The translations under genes were made by a program, and so were the position numbers. DNA of 64,000 bases, from NCBI GenBank assembly GCA_024500155.1, contig CM044880.1, positions 11,067,501-11,131,500 of the forward strand, given 5' to 3'. This stretch comes from Chenopodium formosanum. Its lineage: Eukaryota > Streptophyta > Magnoliopsida > Caryophyllales > Amaranthaceae. Numbering within the stretch: the first letter of the stretch is position 1; each line of letters begins with the position of its first letter. The notes beneath the pieces are model-generated. The model ran no database searches, was not told where the DNA came from, and saw only the letters and a list, made by a program, of their open reading frames with translations. Positions 12,809 through 26,095 of this stretch are shown in pieces.

Positions 12809-15800
12809 TTACTGAGGTGTTGAAGCCCTAGGAACAACTACAATATCTTCTTGAGTTTCCTTGGCTTCAAGGTAGCGCGAATGAGAAGCAGCTAGTAGGG
12901 AAGCTCCGATTCCAGAACCATCATTAGCATGCTCGATGGAGATGTTTTCCCAGACTTGTTCCCCAACAAGCTCTTTCAACGTTTCCTCTAAGCATTCCCG
13001 GAATTCAGTGTAATGCTCGTATAATCCACCATCCATGGCTATGACAGTCCTTTGCTTCTCCTTGTTGCTAGGCAGTGTATCTCTTCCCAACATCTTCAAA
13101 ATCCCCAAAATGCCTGCTGCAGCAAGACGGGCCCCACGTGTTGCCACAATTCTGCAGAGCTCGTGTATAACTTTTCTTTTCTTGAGGGAAATGGTTGGTA
13201 TCTGAAGGTCAAATTAAAGATCACAGTCATTCATGATGTAAGAGAAAAATGGGGTTTGACCAGAGCTTATCCAAATATACTACTTGTATGTATATACTAA
13301 GATATTCTTGATTACAAATCGAAATAAAAATAATACCTCTAAAATTTCCTCCATTTTGGATCCTACGATGCTGAGATCAGGTGATGAATCATGATGCATA
13401 GCTGACATGTCAGGTGTCCTGCAATCACACATTCGATTAGTTCTCCATAACTTTTAAAATTCCTTTTTATGGCAATGTTTTTAAAAAAAAATCCTTTATT
13501 CCAGCTTAAAAATGAAAGATGAAAGGACTAGGAATTTGTCCAGTTTTCTGTATGACAGAAATATTGAAGATTCTTTGAATGGGAGAAGACAAGAAATGAT
13601 ACATGTATTATTGTTTCAGTATTCAGCAAACATTAATCATACCTTAAGATGAATGGAATCCGCAATTTTGGAGGGATGGTATCACCAAAGAAGGAAGCTT
13701 CTTCAGCCATTCGGCACAAAACTCTACGTACAATGTCACCCAAATACATTCCAGATATCATCTTTTCATAAGTCTAGCAAAATCATTATACAGATACAAA
13801 AAGTCAGTAACAGCATTGCAAACACTCATGATTTATAAGTGTAAATGGTAGATGAAATGAATATTTAAGCAACCACCTGCTCACCACTGTTGGGACTGTC
13901 ACAATCCAAGGCCTTATCATATTCTGTCAATGGAAGATGTGATGTTTTAAAATTACCCCATTCCGTGTTGATAACCTGCAGCACAACATTGTTAAATTTC
14001 TTAAGATATGACCATGCCGGTTTATCCTAAATCTTTAATAACACAACCAAGATAAATAATTGATGCCAATTATGTACCATCTCTCCTGATTTTGGTAGTG
14101 GACCATGCCATTTAGGTATCGCTTCTGCACGTTCCACATATGCTGCATTTGTTCCTGTGCCCAATATCACTGCAGCAACGACATCTTTGTTTGAGAATCT
14201 ACCTCCAGCTAGTGTACCAACTGTATCATTAACCTAGTTTTTATAATGTGGATCAGCGTATCTAAAATGCAGAAATGATAATCAGAAGAGGTTTCTGAAG
14301 AGGTTTGTAAAAAAGTTTCACTTTTTCAAGACAGTACTTTGAGTGAGCAGAATAGCCACATGCAGATTTAAGCTTACCAAAGCTGTGACATGCATATCAA
14401 CACCTTGTTTCTTCAATGATTTTGCCAACTCATCAGCTACATCCTTACCAACCTATGATAGCAACAGACAGAAGTCAACAAACATATATATCCAGATAAG
14501 TTTTCAAAAGTAAAAAAATTATAAATTAAATAGTACACGTCAGTTGTCAGAGAAATATAGAACATTTGTTAGCCAACTGACAAGGTTGCACAAGGCAACA
14601 AGAATGGATCTTAACTTTGCAGAACTACAACATCACGGGGGCAAGGGGTTGATCAGAAGTACCCCTGCTAACAAAGAGGATTACTTTTGATCCTTAATTC
14701 GATTGGCAATCATCATTTGCTACTTCACAACAAATATAAAGTGCAAGCACTTATAGTTTCATCTTCACTGATGGAGACTTAAGAACAGATATTCCCCAAG
14801 TATCACTAAGCAGGTGCCTTTTATCATCTCTTGCCAAGATAGCATCTCAACAAACTTGTACAAATTCAGAATCTCAATATATGCCCTTTTTGAATCAAGG
14901 ACCTCATAGCTTCTGACCAAATAACCGGCTAAGAAACTACTTATTAGAAAGCTCGGACATATGTAGGAATATTCTGAATCTAGCACTAACAGTCAAGAAT
15001 CAGAATCCAGGAAAGAGCTCAAGACACTGAATGCATCACACAAGAACTCAACAATCAACATATTTCTCTATTTCAAATCACTATCACAGGCTCACAGCCC
15101 CCAAAGCTCTGATCCCAAATCTCTAGCACAGCCCCCCAAACTCTCCCTCCCTCAATCTCAAAAAAAGAAAAGGGAATATCTGTTATGTACAGATTTTAAA
15201 CTTCATTTTCAATGCTACAAGAATGTCTTCCCCAAACCTATTATTAATTTACATTCAATGGAAGTTTGATTTTTCCATAATGTATCCAGAACTTTGACCA
15301 AAATCTTCTTATGCTGATTAATACAAGCCCTGATCCACAAGTATCACCATTGAAGGTCAAGATTGCATTCTTTGGAAACAAGAATAGAAAGATTATCATA
15401 TTACATGTAATTGGAGAGTAAGTTGATTGAGACTACTACAATTCCTCTTCACTTATTGACTTTCACATTTACTCTCTCAAGCAGACATGAAAGAAGGTGA
15501 AGAGGTTAGGTCAAGTAGCCATCTGGGAATGGCACCAAAGGTTGGTAAGAAGTGAAGTTGGTTTGAAACTACACCAAACTTGTGTATGAGAATATTTGAC
15601 AGAAAAAATAGGACCAAAGTTGATTCCTTGTGTTTTTACATTTAATGACAATTGACAAACTATTCTCAACGTCTCTAAAAGGGAAAGGGTGGCCAAAGGA
15701 ACAGGTAGCTGCTGAAAATTCTGTTACTATTTCCTTCTTTGTTTCTTAATAAATATGATTTCCATGTAAGAGTAACAGAATGAAATGCAATGACCCAAAC

Positions 15801-18056
15801 ATGACTACAGAGAGACAATATTTTTGACCCTTTCATATGCCAAAATTCAAAGATCCTTAAACCGTTTGTAACTTCCTTGCTATATGCTTAACGTACACTA
15901 GGTTTTCGGTCACAATTTTCATTTCTAATAAAAGGAGTTTGGGTATTTGTATCAGATAAATCCCTCCATCTGGAGTTGTTTTCCCCTGACTTCCCTTGTA
16001 AAATATAATCATGAGATAACACCATGATTGTTCAGCTATCCCAGGGACATGATAGTCACGGGCTACAAAGAAAGGGGCTTAGGTGAGTATAAATTACGGA
16101 ATACAGACACAAGAAACACCATGTGCAAGTTGTGCACTAGTGCTTTTTGCTTAATAATGCATACTTACAACTCTCAATTTTATTATTTCCTTTTAAAAAA
16201 GGGTCAGATGACCAATACTCATCATACATTAAAATCACAGTCTCTAAAACAAGCTACATTCCCATGCACTAAAAGTGTAAACAGGCTTAAACGACCACTC
16301 ACAAGCTAGAAAGTTCTCATACGTCATTCACACCTCAAAACTTCAGGAATATGCCAATACTATTATAGAACTAAAGTAGACCCATACTAGTTTCAAACAG
16401 AATTGCACATTTTCATAAAATTAACCAATATCGAAATTTTGGCAATGACAGTATTAGATAGTAAAGTTACCGTATCATCTATACAGAAGCCTTTTGCCCA
16501 TGTGATCAAAGTTCCAGAGTCAATGGATGTTTGCATTACAGGGAATGAAAATGTAAATCCGAGCTCCCTTTCTCTACCAGAAGGTAGGCTAAACTCTTGA
16601 CCTTCTTGGGCAACAAATTTCGCAAGTTCACTTGCAATGTAACCAAAAAGATCCTGCCATCCATAGCTATTTGTCAGTATGGATAAATCTAACAAATTAA
16701 TAGTATCAAAATGTGACATACAACAGTTACAGAATCACACACATCTGACGTTCCAATCATCAATTCCATAGGGATTGGAACTTCTGCGAATTCCTGGTGC
16801 TTAATACCACCACCCTTGCCACCCAACTGAACCCGAAGAACACGAAAATTAGTTCCACCAAGGTCCAATGCATAGAATAGACCCTCCTCATCCCTGATTG
16901 CACCGAGGGAAAAAGGCAACACATGATAAGAACAAAGCTCTAGAAATAAACTTAAAACATTCAGTCATCAAAGATACTTGTAAAATTAGCCACTTCCATA
17001 AAACTTGAATTTCCTGGCACCTAATTCACAGTAAAATGCAAACTAGCTTTAAATTCACTAGAATTCATTTTAATCCTAATTCTTCATGGTTCAGTCTGTT
17101 GAAGTCTTTTAAATATTAAATAACCCAGTAACTCATTTACTACTAAAGCAAGACACTTTCACCATACACACAATTACAAAAATCATACTTCGATAAGACT
17201 AACATCATCACAATCAACCAAAATGATGATATTATAATATCATGTGGGATTGGTACCCATGATCTGTTATAATATCCCGTCTACATCAACACCTTTGTAA
17301 CTCTATACACAACAAAATGAATAATAATCAATATGAGCGGATGGCAACTAGTTCAATTACTGGTTGTTCGGTTGACATTTAAAAACAAGACAGATGAGAC
17401 ATTGAGACTACCTTGGGATCACAAGGTAGGTGAGTTGTTTGGTTGAAATAAATTTGGGGAATAGGGAATGGAGCTTCTTATGAGTTTCCACTTCCCATAG
17501 TAGGCAGGAATTCACTCACCTATACTGTACCAGTATCCCCCCACCCCCCCCCCCCCCCAAGTAAGAAAGTTACTAAATTCCGTCTACATCACTGCCCTTG
17601 TGTCTCCGCGCACAACTAAAAATTAACTAAACATCTAAAAAAAATAGCACATAAGTAATAATGTGATTCAATCATGATCAAATAACAAGAACAAGAGCAA
17701 AATTTTCCATTAAATTACACTTTCAAATCAAGTTTATTATTGAATAACTAGCAATTGACTAAAAATGTTGCAGAAAATTACCCAGTAGGAAGATTATCAA
17801 CATAACTAACAAGCATCTTCACACGACCAGCAGTATCAGAAGCAAGTCCAGCATTCATTTCCTTAATCAAAGCATCAGTCACTTGCTTCAATTTCTCAAC
17901 TGGGGTCCCACATTTCTCCTCAAATTCCCTCAAAATCTCAATCGTACGTCTCCAATTCGCCCCCTTTTTCATCCGACGGCTCAAAATCAACCCCCCTGCC
18001 GCCGCACAAACCGCCGCAACTCCCACCACCACCGCCACAACCACCACTTTACCCAT
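12809..18056 (-). CDS. Hexokinase, membrane-anchored HXK1-type
   Basis: Nine exons: 18056-17782, 16893-16743, 16653-16471, 14452-14378, 14233-14078, 13975-13877, 13773-13643, 13418-13337, 13201-12809; 514 aa. The true start is the ATG at 18056 (MGKVVVVAVV); nine bases upstream is only an in-frame TTG. Residues 2-26 form a hydrophobic helix followed by SRRMKKG, the N-terminal anchor that places type B plant hexokinases on mitochondria or the plastid envelope; the basic block resembles the HXK1 nuclear signal. LDLGGTNFRV, FTFSFP (Ser178), NDTV (Asp231) and NTEWG (Glu285) are intact. The sugar loop reads TWAKGF, with Ala195 where Thr is usual. The exon 2 donor is GTGTGT at 16742; a stronger GTAACT 12 bases downstream would add four residues. 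The C-terminal tail (after LLAASH) is about 20 residues longer than in AtHXK1. Likely a glucose kinase and possible sensor. Confidence 0.93.
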
Positions 18057-19368
18057 CTTCCCCAAAATCCCAAATACCCAATTATCTAATTATCTCAAAG
18101 ATTCTGAAATGAAAACACCCAGAATTTACCCAATTATGTACTATCTATTCTTAAAAACTCTGAAATTTAAACACCCAGAATTTAGAATTTCAAGAGAATA
18201 ACACCCATAACCCCACCAATCCAAAAAAATCCAATTTTTTTTGGAAAGAGTGAAGATATGATATTATTCTGGAATTATTAAAGGAAGTTTTTAATGAAAA
18301 ATTGAAGGTGATTGGTCCGTCAGAAAAAGGAAAGATAGTGATTGGAGAGAAGAATGATTTGGATCTTTGCTTGACTTTGAGGATTGCTCTTATTACCTGC
18401 TTTATTTTCTTGCACAATTGGGTAACTTAGTTCAATGCCAGAGGACAACCCATACAATTTGGTGAGGAATCAACTATAGTAATAAGACTATTAACAAATT
18501 CTAATCTTGTTATTAGAGATTTAGAGTAAGAGTAAGATTAAATGGTTAACCTGTTAGTCATCGAACTCAGTAAAATGAGTTATATCACGTGTGTTGCATG
18601 AGTTTTATTTTTTGTGATTTTTTAAAGGCTCGTTTATACTTTGACTCTTTTATTTGACTTTTTATTTTTGTTACTTAGATGCTTTGATACCAAAAAAATG
18701 GCAACTTGTGAATATGAAAATTCTAAATAATTCATCATGTGAAATTGTAAGACTAGTAACCCCTTAACAAATCTCACTTGTGAAATAGACAAGTGTTGTG
18801 GAAAGTGAATGGCTAACATGTTTTTCATTGAACTCTTAGTAAATAAGGAGATCGCCCCCCATTGATCTTCAAGATAAACGTTATTTGTTTATCTTGTACT
18901 CATATCGGCAGTCCCTACTCCATTCATCAACCTTTGTTGGAAGCATTAGCTTATTTACAGTGATAAAATTTAGCTAGATGGAGTCATACTAACACACCAC
19001 CAGTGAAGTTTCCTCCCCTCCCCAATCTCCACCCTCCTTCCACCACCAAATTAAACGAAAAAATTTAGGGCATGGTCAACCCCAAAGGGTAAATACGGCC
19101 ATGTGCTCCATTGACCATTGAAGTTGATGGAAGAAGAACACATTTTGAATGGAAGATGGAGGAAGGAGATTGTTAACTGTGTTTGTTGATGAACCATTCT
19201 AACGTGGCATTAGTCACAATCATGCCTGGTAAATGTACCACAATACGTCAATACCCATCACTTAATGGAGGAAATGTCATTAATACCTCCTCGGTGATGT
19301 CTGAAAATGTTTATCATGTTGATCAACTTGAATTTCCTCGTAAATGTGTTCAAAAAATAGTATTACTT

Positions 19369-19535
19369 CTATACAAGTATCATATATCATTTTTTTGTGA
19401 TCATTTTGTACTCTCAATCAATGAATTTGTGATTATTTTGTACTCTATACAAGTATCATATATCATTTTTTTGTGATCATTTTGTACTCTCAATCAATAA
19501 ATTTGTGATTATTTTGTACTCTCAATCAATGAATT
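19369..19535. repeat. Direct tandem repeat, period about 76
   Basis: A unit beginning CTATACAAGTATCATATATC and containing TTTGTACTCTCAATCAAT is present twice with few differences, plus a partial third copy of its last part. It is AT-rich and lies in the spacer. Confidence 0.75.
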
Positions 19536-20777
19536 CTAACAATGGTTTACAAGTAACATTCAATTTTTGATACTTTTGAATGTTAACTTTTTATATGGTT
19601 GCATGTTTTATGTTACAACAAGTACGATCAAAGTTGTACATGTAATTTCATATATTAAATTTAAAGTGAAACAATTTTTTTTAACACAAAAGAAGATTCA
19701 TATATTACTGCCCGTTAGGCTTAAAACATCCGTTACACCAAAAGCATTACTCTTCCCATCATAACCAAAAGGAACCCAAAATATGGTACTAATGGAAGAG
19801 TAATAAAAGAAAGACTTATTACAAAGGTGAACTACTAAGACAACACTTGGAAAGAAACTATAATACAAACTGTTAGTAGAACAACTACAGCAAAAGCAAT
19901 GAAGCGCAACACAAGTAGAAATCCAGCACCGCGATAGGAGAACACCAAAGAGACTACCCGGACGAGGTGGATGATCAGCATCATTGATCTGCTTAGCAAA
20001 AGGAGGAACCAAGAGATTAGTGAAGATAGTATTAGAACAATTAGATGAATGAAAAGAGTACTAGTACAATATTTAATCATAATAAAGCTATTAAGGACTA
20101 TGACAAAAAAATGAAAAGCAAGAGATTAAAAAGGATAATTAGAATAGTGAAGATCAGCCTATTGTCGATTTGGAGTTGTCATTGATGTTTTATACTCGTT
20201 GTAAAATATAAAATGGATAAAAAAAAATATAAGGTCTCGTTTTGTTGTATATGGGAATTAAATGACTATAAGAAGTTACAATTCATGGAAAATTTTATTG
20301 CCTAGGAAATATCTGAAATTGTGTTTGGTTGACATAAGAAATCGTATTTCCCGTGATTTAGTTTTCTATGTTTTGTTTGGTTAACTTATGTAATACCAGT
20401 GTGGCAGTGTATTATTATAACTTGACCTACTTTTCCAAAATTTTAAGGACAATAATGTAATTTCACCCAAAATACATGTGGGAAGTTTGAGTGATCAAGG
20501 TAGGGTGTGGGAAATAAGTTCCCATGTTTTGTAGGAATTCCAAATTCCTTTGGAATTTTCACTTCCTACGTTTTTGCTAACAAACAACTACTCTTAAACA
20601 CATTTTCCATGAATTTATATTTCTCCCATTATTGAAGTGCAACCAAAGAAGGCCTAATTGATGAAATTAAATCATCATCCTACCCACAAATGTTTTTTGA
20701 TGTGAAATTTTAATCAGTAGAATCTTAATCACCCACAAATGCTTTTTTGTTGTCAAATTTTCACAAGTAGAATTTTA

Positions 20778-20909
20778 GGGTTTGTTCTCTTACGTTGAAA
20801 TTTAGTTCATCTCAGTTCAGTTCGGCTCCACTCCTAATTTCCTTCTTTTATAAAATATTCATTTCATTTCATTTCAGTTCAGCTGAGTTCAGTCAATGAG
20901 AACAGGCCC
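20778..20909. mobile_element. Tourist-like MITE, TTCAG family
   Basis: The ends read GGGTTTGTTCTC and GAGAACAGGCCC and are flanked by TTA on both sides (20775-20777 and 20910-20912). A 3-bp TTA/TAA duplication with G/C-rich ends is the hallmark of PIF/Harbinger (Tourist) elements. The interior is mostly TTCAGTTCAG-like repeats. At 132 bp it encodes nothing. Confidence 0.8.
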
Positions 20910-21677
20910 TTAATGTAGATTTGAAAACATGTTCGGCAATACGTAGGTTAAGTTAATTGGTGGTTAATTAGAAGAATTTAGAGTTTAATTTAGTTAATTG
21001 GTGCAATTTAGGGAATAGGTTTCCTCTCGCAACAAAAAATGAATGTGGTGGTTTTTTTTAATCAAAAAACTTTTAAAAGGTTTTTTTTCGCAAAATGATG
21101 CTTTTAAAAGGGTATTATTTTTTATTTTTTTTTTGACAAATTTGCCTTATTTTTATTTAGCAGATTTTCATAATATTAATAGAAATTTAGTGGTATTCCA
21201 CAAAATTTATCATACAAAATTACAAACTCCTGAAATACGATGTATTTGAAGAGGTTTCTAAAACAAGTATTTGAAGTTACGACTCAGCCAGGTAATATCA
21301 AGAGATGTCCGAAATAAACATATTTAATTTTTTAAGAAAGATTTTCATAACAGCTTTCCATTAACATTAATGGAAATTCAGTTTATAAAAAAATTCAAAT
21401 ATCTTGGGATTTTGTGGGATTTTTTAAAAACGAACACAGTGAATTACAAGACTACAACTACATGTCATATTTCATGTAGCATATCCATTGAAATGCATAA
21501 GGTCTGAAGAGAAAAATACACCAGTATAGAGACTGAACACAATTTAGAATTTATACTATTATTAACAACGAAATCTGTAAGGTCTGAAACAATGAGAAAG
21601 ACTACATTGCTTAATACAAACTATAAACTAATCATTATAGGACCAACCTCAACCTATCTCCCCTCCCCCCTCAAAAG

Positions 21678-21731
<54 letters not shown>
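21678..21731. repeat. Poly-A tract (about 54, one interruption)
   Basis: Long A run followed by CAAAAAACAAAAAAC. It lies directly left of the minisatellite and could be a retroposition tail, but no target duplication was identified. Confidence 0.9.
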
Positions 21732-21732
<1 letters not shown>

Positions 21733-21861
21733 AAAAAACAAAAAACTTCGAACCAGAATATGAACACCACTCGTGCAGTGCAAACTCCAAAGGGCAGGCC
21801 TGAGTTGAGAGACAAATGGTTTAAGAAAAGGCCAAGAGATCCGAAAGTCCGAGCATACCCT

Positions 21862-22088
21862 GAGATGTCCAAGGCAGAGCACCATAACTCTTCCCCCAGA
21901 TTGAAAGGCCAACACCATCAAACCAGAGATGTCCGAGGTGGAGCATCACAACTCTTCCCGCCACGCACCAAATTGAAAGGCCAACACCATCAAACCAGAT
22001 ATGTCCAAGGTGGAGCACCACAACTCTTCCCCCAAGTTGAAAGGCCAACACAAGCACCACTACTCTTCCCCCAAGTTAAAAGGCCAAA
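21862..22088. repeat. Minisatellite, unit about 64-72 bp
   Basis: Three to four head-to-tail units beginning GAGATGTCC, continuing through AACTCTTCCCCCA and TTGAAAGGCCAACACCATC. The second-to-third spacing is 8 bases longer because of a small insertion. One plus-strand frame stays open through the array (PKLKGQHHQ-like repeats), which I take as a by-product of the repeat rather than a gene. Confidence 0.75.
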
Positions 22089-22553
22089 CCAGAAATAGCA
22101 ATGCTTCCATTGTTTCTACATTAAGTTCCTTTTTTTTTTACTTGATTTGTTCTCTCTTAAATTTTTTTGTTTTTTTTTTTTTTTTTTCTATCTTTAATTT
22201 TTTTTTTCTTTAATTTTTTTTCCCCTTTAAAATTTTTCTTCTCCAAGTTTTTTTTTTCTGATTTTTTTTTTTAAAATTCCAACTTCTGCTCATCAGTTAC
22301 ACCTAAGTAACCCAAAACTAACTGCACAAATAACAGCAGGACAGAAGTTGAAACCGTCTTAAATCTAGCATCTGTAGTATTGTCTCGAACAACCAAGCAA
22401 ACCTGAAACAGTCAAAGGGAAGAAAGCCAGCAACACAATATTGCACTTACCCGAGAAACTGGCTTTCTCTCCCACCCACCAAACTCACGCCAGCACAGTC
22501 GTTGTGGACCCAGGTTTCTGCAAATGTCCATCAGATTACTACACTGCCCCACT

Positions 22554-25500
22554 TCAAGCTGTACTAGCAAGACTAAGCCTGAAAATTATCACAGAAAATG
22601 CAAACAAAAGCAATATAAAGATGAACATTGTAATGAATATAAGTTACATTAAAAAAAAAGATTCTAAATCGGAAATAAGCATGCCTTATTACTGGATCTT
22701 GAATTGTTCTCGAGTCCGCTCCAATGCTTGCCTTCAACTTTACACCATTTATTCCATTTGTCTTCACAACATAAACACAAGAGTCACAAGTAAGCAGCTC
22801 AGAAAAGAAACATAATAAGCTCAAGACATAAAAGACCAAGGAAATTCAGAATAAAAGTTAAGTGACCAGCCAGCTTTTGCTCAAACTATTAGTTAAAACT
22901 TAAAATAATCAAGGAAGCATAAGCATAATTGCAGAAATTGACACAGTGAAAGAGGACAGAGCAGCAAAAGGCCAATATTTGTATAATAAATATTAGAACA
23001 ATGAACCACAAATTTTGGAGCCAATACTGATATAATAATAGCAGATAAGAGTAAAAAGATAAAACCTCATATCCATCTTGCAATGCTACGTTGCTCTTCA
23101 TGAAATCACCTTTTGCATTAGTGAGCAAGCCAGAAACTTCCTCAAACGCATCATTTTGAATTAAACTCTGGTTTACACTTCCTTCAGAACTGCTAATTTT
23201 CCCACCCTCTTCATTTGCTTTAGGTTCCGAATCAAGATCCCTGAAAACCCCATTGCTTGTAAGAACAGAGACAGCACTGCAGGTAGAGGTAGAAGGAATA
23301 TCTGACTTTTCTGCAACTGAGACAGTACTGGCAGAAGTAGCCAGCCCAAAATCTTTAGCATCATGATCCAACACCGCATTCTTATTTGTTGAAACATACC
23401 CTGAGACCATCCCTGGAGGTGAACCCCGATCTACCACAGCTGTCACATCACACTCTGGCAGTGGAGACCCAGAATTATGAAGCACTGAATCAGGAGACAC
23501 TGAAGCACCACATGGACTAAGTGACCGCCGCTTCCCCGGTTGCCCAGATATATCTTCACTAGAACACTTTCTTTTATGAGACCTTCCACCATAAACTTCA
23601 TCTTTTGGACTACTCGAACTTTGTACTCGCTGGTCACCTAGAGACCTTGATAATCGAGAACGCTTATATCCCTCTGGAAAAACAAAAGCTGGAAGCAGCT
23701 TTTTACGGACATGGGACACATATATATCCATTCCTGGTTTCCAGTAAGAGTACATATTTATTGAATTCCTAAACTCATCAACTGTTACGCGAATATCAAA
23801 CTGCTGTCCCTCCTGAGCAACCTCGCCTTGCTTCCTTTGCAAACCCATAAAAAATGCACAATGAGCCCTTTGCCTGGATGGATCAAACAAGTCATGTGGA
23901 CAGGGATGGCACTGCAGTTTCCCAAGAGTATCACGTTCTATCTGAAAAGTACAACAGATAAAACAAGACCTATTCAGACAAAAACCAATAACGAAATGCA
24001 GAAGAGACAACTGGAATTCATAAGATAACAAATAACAATTGTGTGCAATGTAAAACAGCTTGACAAGCACCAATAAAGCTTAAGCCCCAGCAAAGACCAA
24101 TAAAGCCACCACTATTCCATTGCAGACAAAAACAAAAATGTCTTACCATCAGAGTCAACTGTCTAAATCGGGATTCTACCCAACCTCTCCAAGAACGCAA
24201 ATCATCAGCATCAGCAGCAATTATGTCAACTTGTAGATAGTTTTTATAGCTCTCAAAGAACAAATATGGCTCAAACAGAGAGCCCCAGCGTGCCTTGTTA
24301 AGCTCAATATCCTATGATAATCAAGTAAAAAAAAAAACTACATTAGTGTCTTCCGAAAGATCTTAAAAAAAAAAAAAAAAAAAGGCTTCAAACCACCTTA
24401 CCTGACAAATCTTGTTGCCAAACTCGAGCTGCTCCATCATTACCCGGAGAGTACTAGGCGAAACATTGTAGCTAGAATTCATGCAAGGGTACGCAGGAGT
24501 AATGATAGGCATGTGATGAGTACGGTCCCGATGATTTTTACGAGGATCCCAAACTGGAAATCCAAGCTCTTCCTCTTCAATCTCACAAAGCATCACAGGG
24601 TTGGGCCAACGCCACTGGGTAAAGACCCTAAAAAATCGAGAAACCAGCATACTTGGTACTGCATTTGGATACAGCTGACAAACCCGAGCAACTAGAATTG
24701 CCCAATTTACACCTCCAAGAAATCCAGTCACCTAAGCCAACAGATTGATGGAATTAACAAAAGTGGGAAGAAAAAAAAACACTAAATTGGGAATATAATC
24801 AACAATAGCAACTTGGAACAGCATAGAAACTCACATTTGAGTAAACACCTCGTTTTTTCGCCCAAAACTTAAGACACCGAAGCGCAGTGCGGAAATGCTG
24901 AAAATGGAAGATAGTTTATAATTTATAATCATTCAAGGATCAAAGCAACAGCAAATAAAAGCTGCTAGTGGACCAGGACTATAATCATATTGTACTAAAA
25001 ATACAAAATCTAAAATACAACAAAAAATCATTAATAACTAAAAAAAATGAAGGAATATAGAGCATTGCAAGGCTAAAGAAACCGAGTTTTCATGTGTACC
25101 TTGATGTTAGGAACTAACTTAAGAATTTGATCTGCAACCCTGCATCCATTTAAACTTCGAACAGTAGCTTCATCAACATTGTATAGAACCGAAACATCGG
25201 AAATATCCAAGTCCTGCAACAATGCTCATTTTAGATATCATGCTGGAGTCACACTATTAATAATAATAACTTACAGGAAAAGAAAACGATCACAATACTA
25301 CCAATGTACAATTCTTCAGCAATATATATAATAGATCCTCTAAGTACACAATAGGAGATCAAATGTTACTAGAAGAAAGCAGATGCAGCTAGTATTGGAA
25401 TAGGATATTGTAACTAACTACCCCAAAAGAGACACTGCTACTGCCCTTTGCCAAAAAAAAATGCAGTCCCGCAAGATATTATGCAATTACATGCTACAAA

Positions 25501-26054
25501 CTTCAATAGTGCTGACTACAAAATAAAGGGGATGGCATCAAAACAAGCACTACCTCATCATTTTTAACTCCATAAGCAAAAGCATGAGGACAAATAAAAA
25601 GGATAGAAAAAATATACTTCACAATAAGAGCCATGTAAAGTCCACAGAAAATTAAACCAATTATAGTGTGAGAAAATCAAAGTACTACTTACTTCAGGAA
25701 CAACCAAGACGGAAACACTAGCATAAAGAAGATCAATAGAAATCCCATCAAACTTAAATTTCATCACTGGTACATGCGCATCAGGAATTGGTTGAAGCTC
25801 GGTCACTTCCACCAATTGTGCCAGAATATCATGGAAAATGTAAAAGAAATCCTCCTATTGAGCACAAGGTAGAAAAACAATTAGAAGCTAAAACCCGGAG
25901 CAAATTCAATGAAATTGAACAAATCACACAAATTAAGACAACTACTTACATCTCGGTTGATATATGATGGCCCCACACATAAAGCATCTATATCAGCTCC
26001 GGGACCACTCACCTGTATAGGGCATGCAAAGGATAAGTTTCAAATCGAATTAAT

Positions 26055-26095
<41 letters not shown>

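Larger units (their letters stand above)
18066..22500. other. Gene-poor spacer upstream of the anchored hexokinase
   Basis: Holds the promoter of the anchored hexokinase at its left side and the 3' flank of the poly(A) polymerase at its right. I see short direct repeats, one complete MITE, a poly-A run and a minisatellite (listed separately). The open frames here are short, low-complexity and unlike any family I know. The open frame at 21592-22098 runs through the poly-A run and minisatellite. Confidence 0.6.

Noticed and set aside
18057..18065. Upstream extension of the anchored hexokinase by three residues
   Set aside because: The codon at 18065 is TTG, not ATG; the ATG at 18056 gives the family-typical MGKV start.
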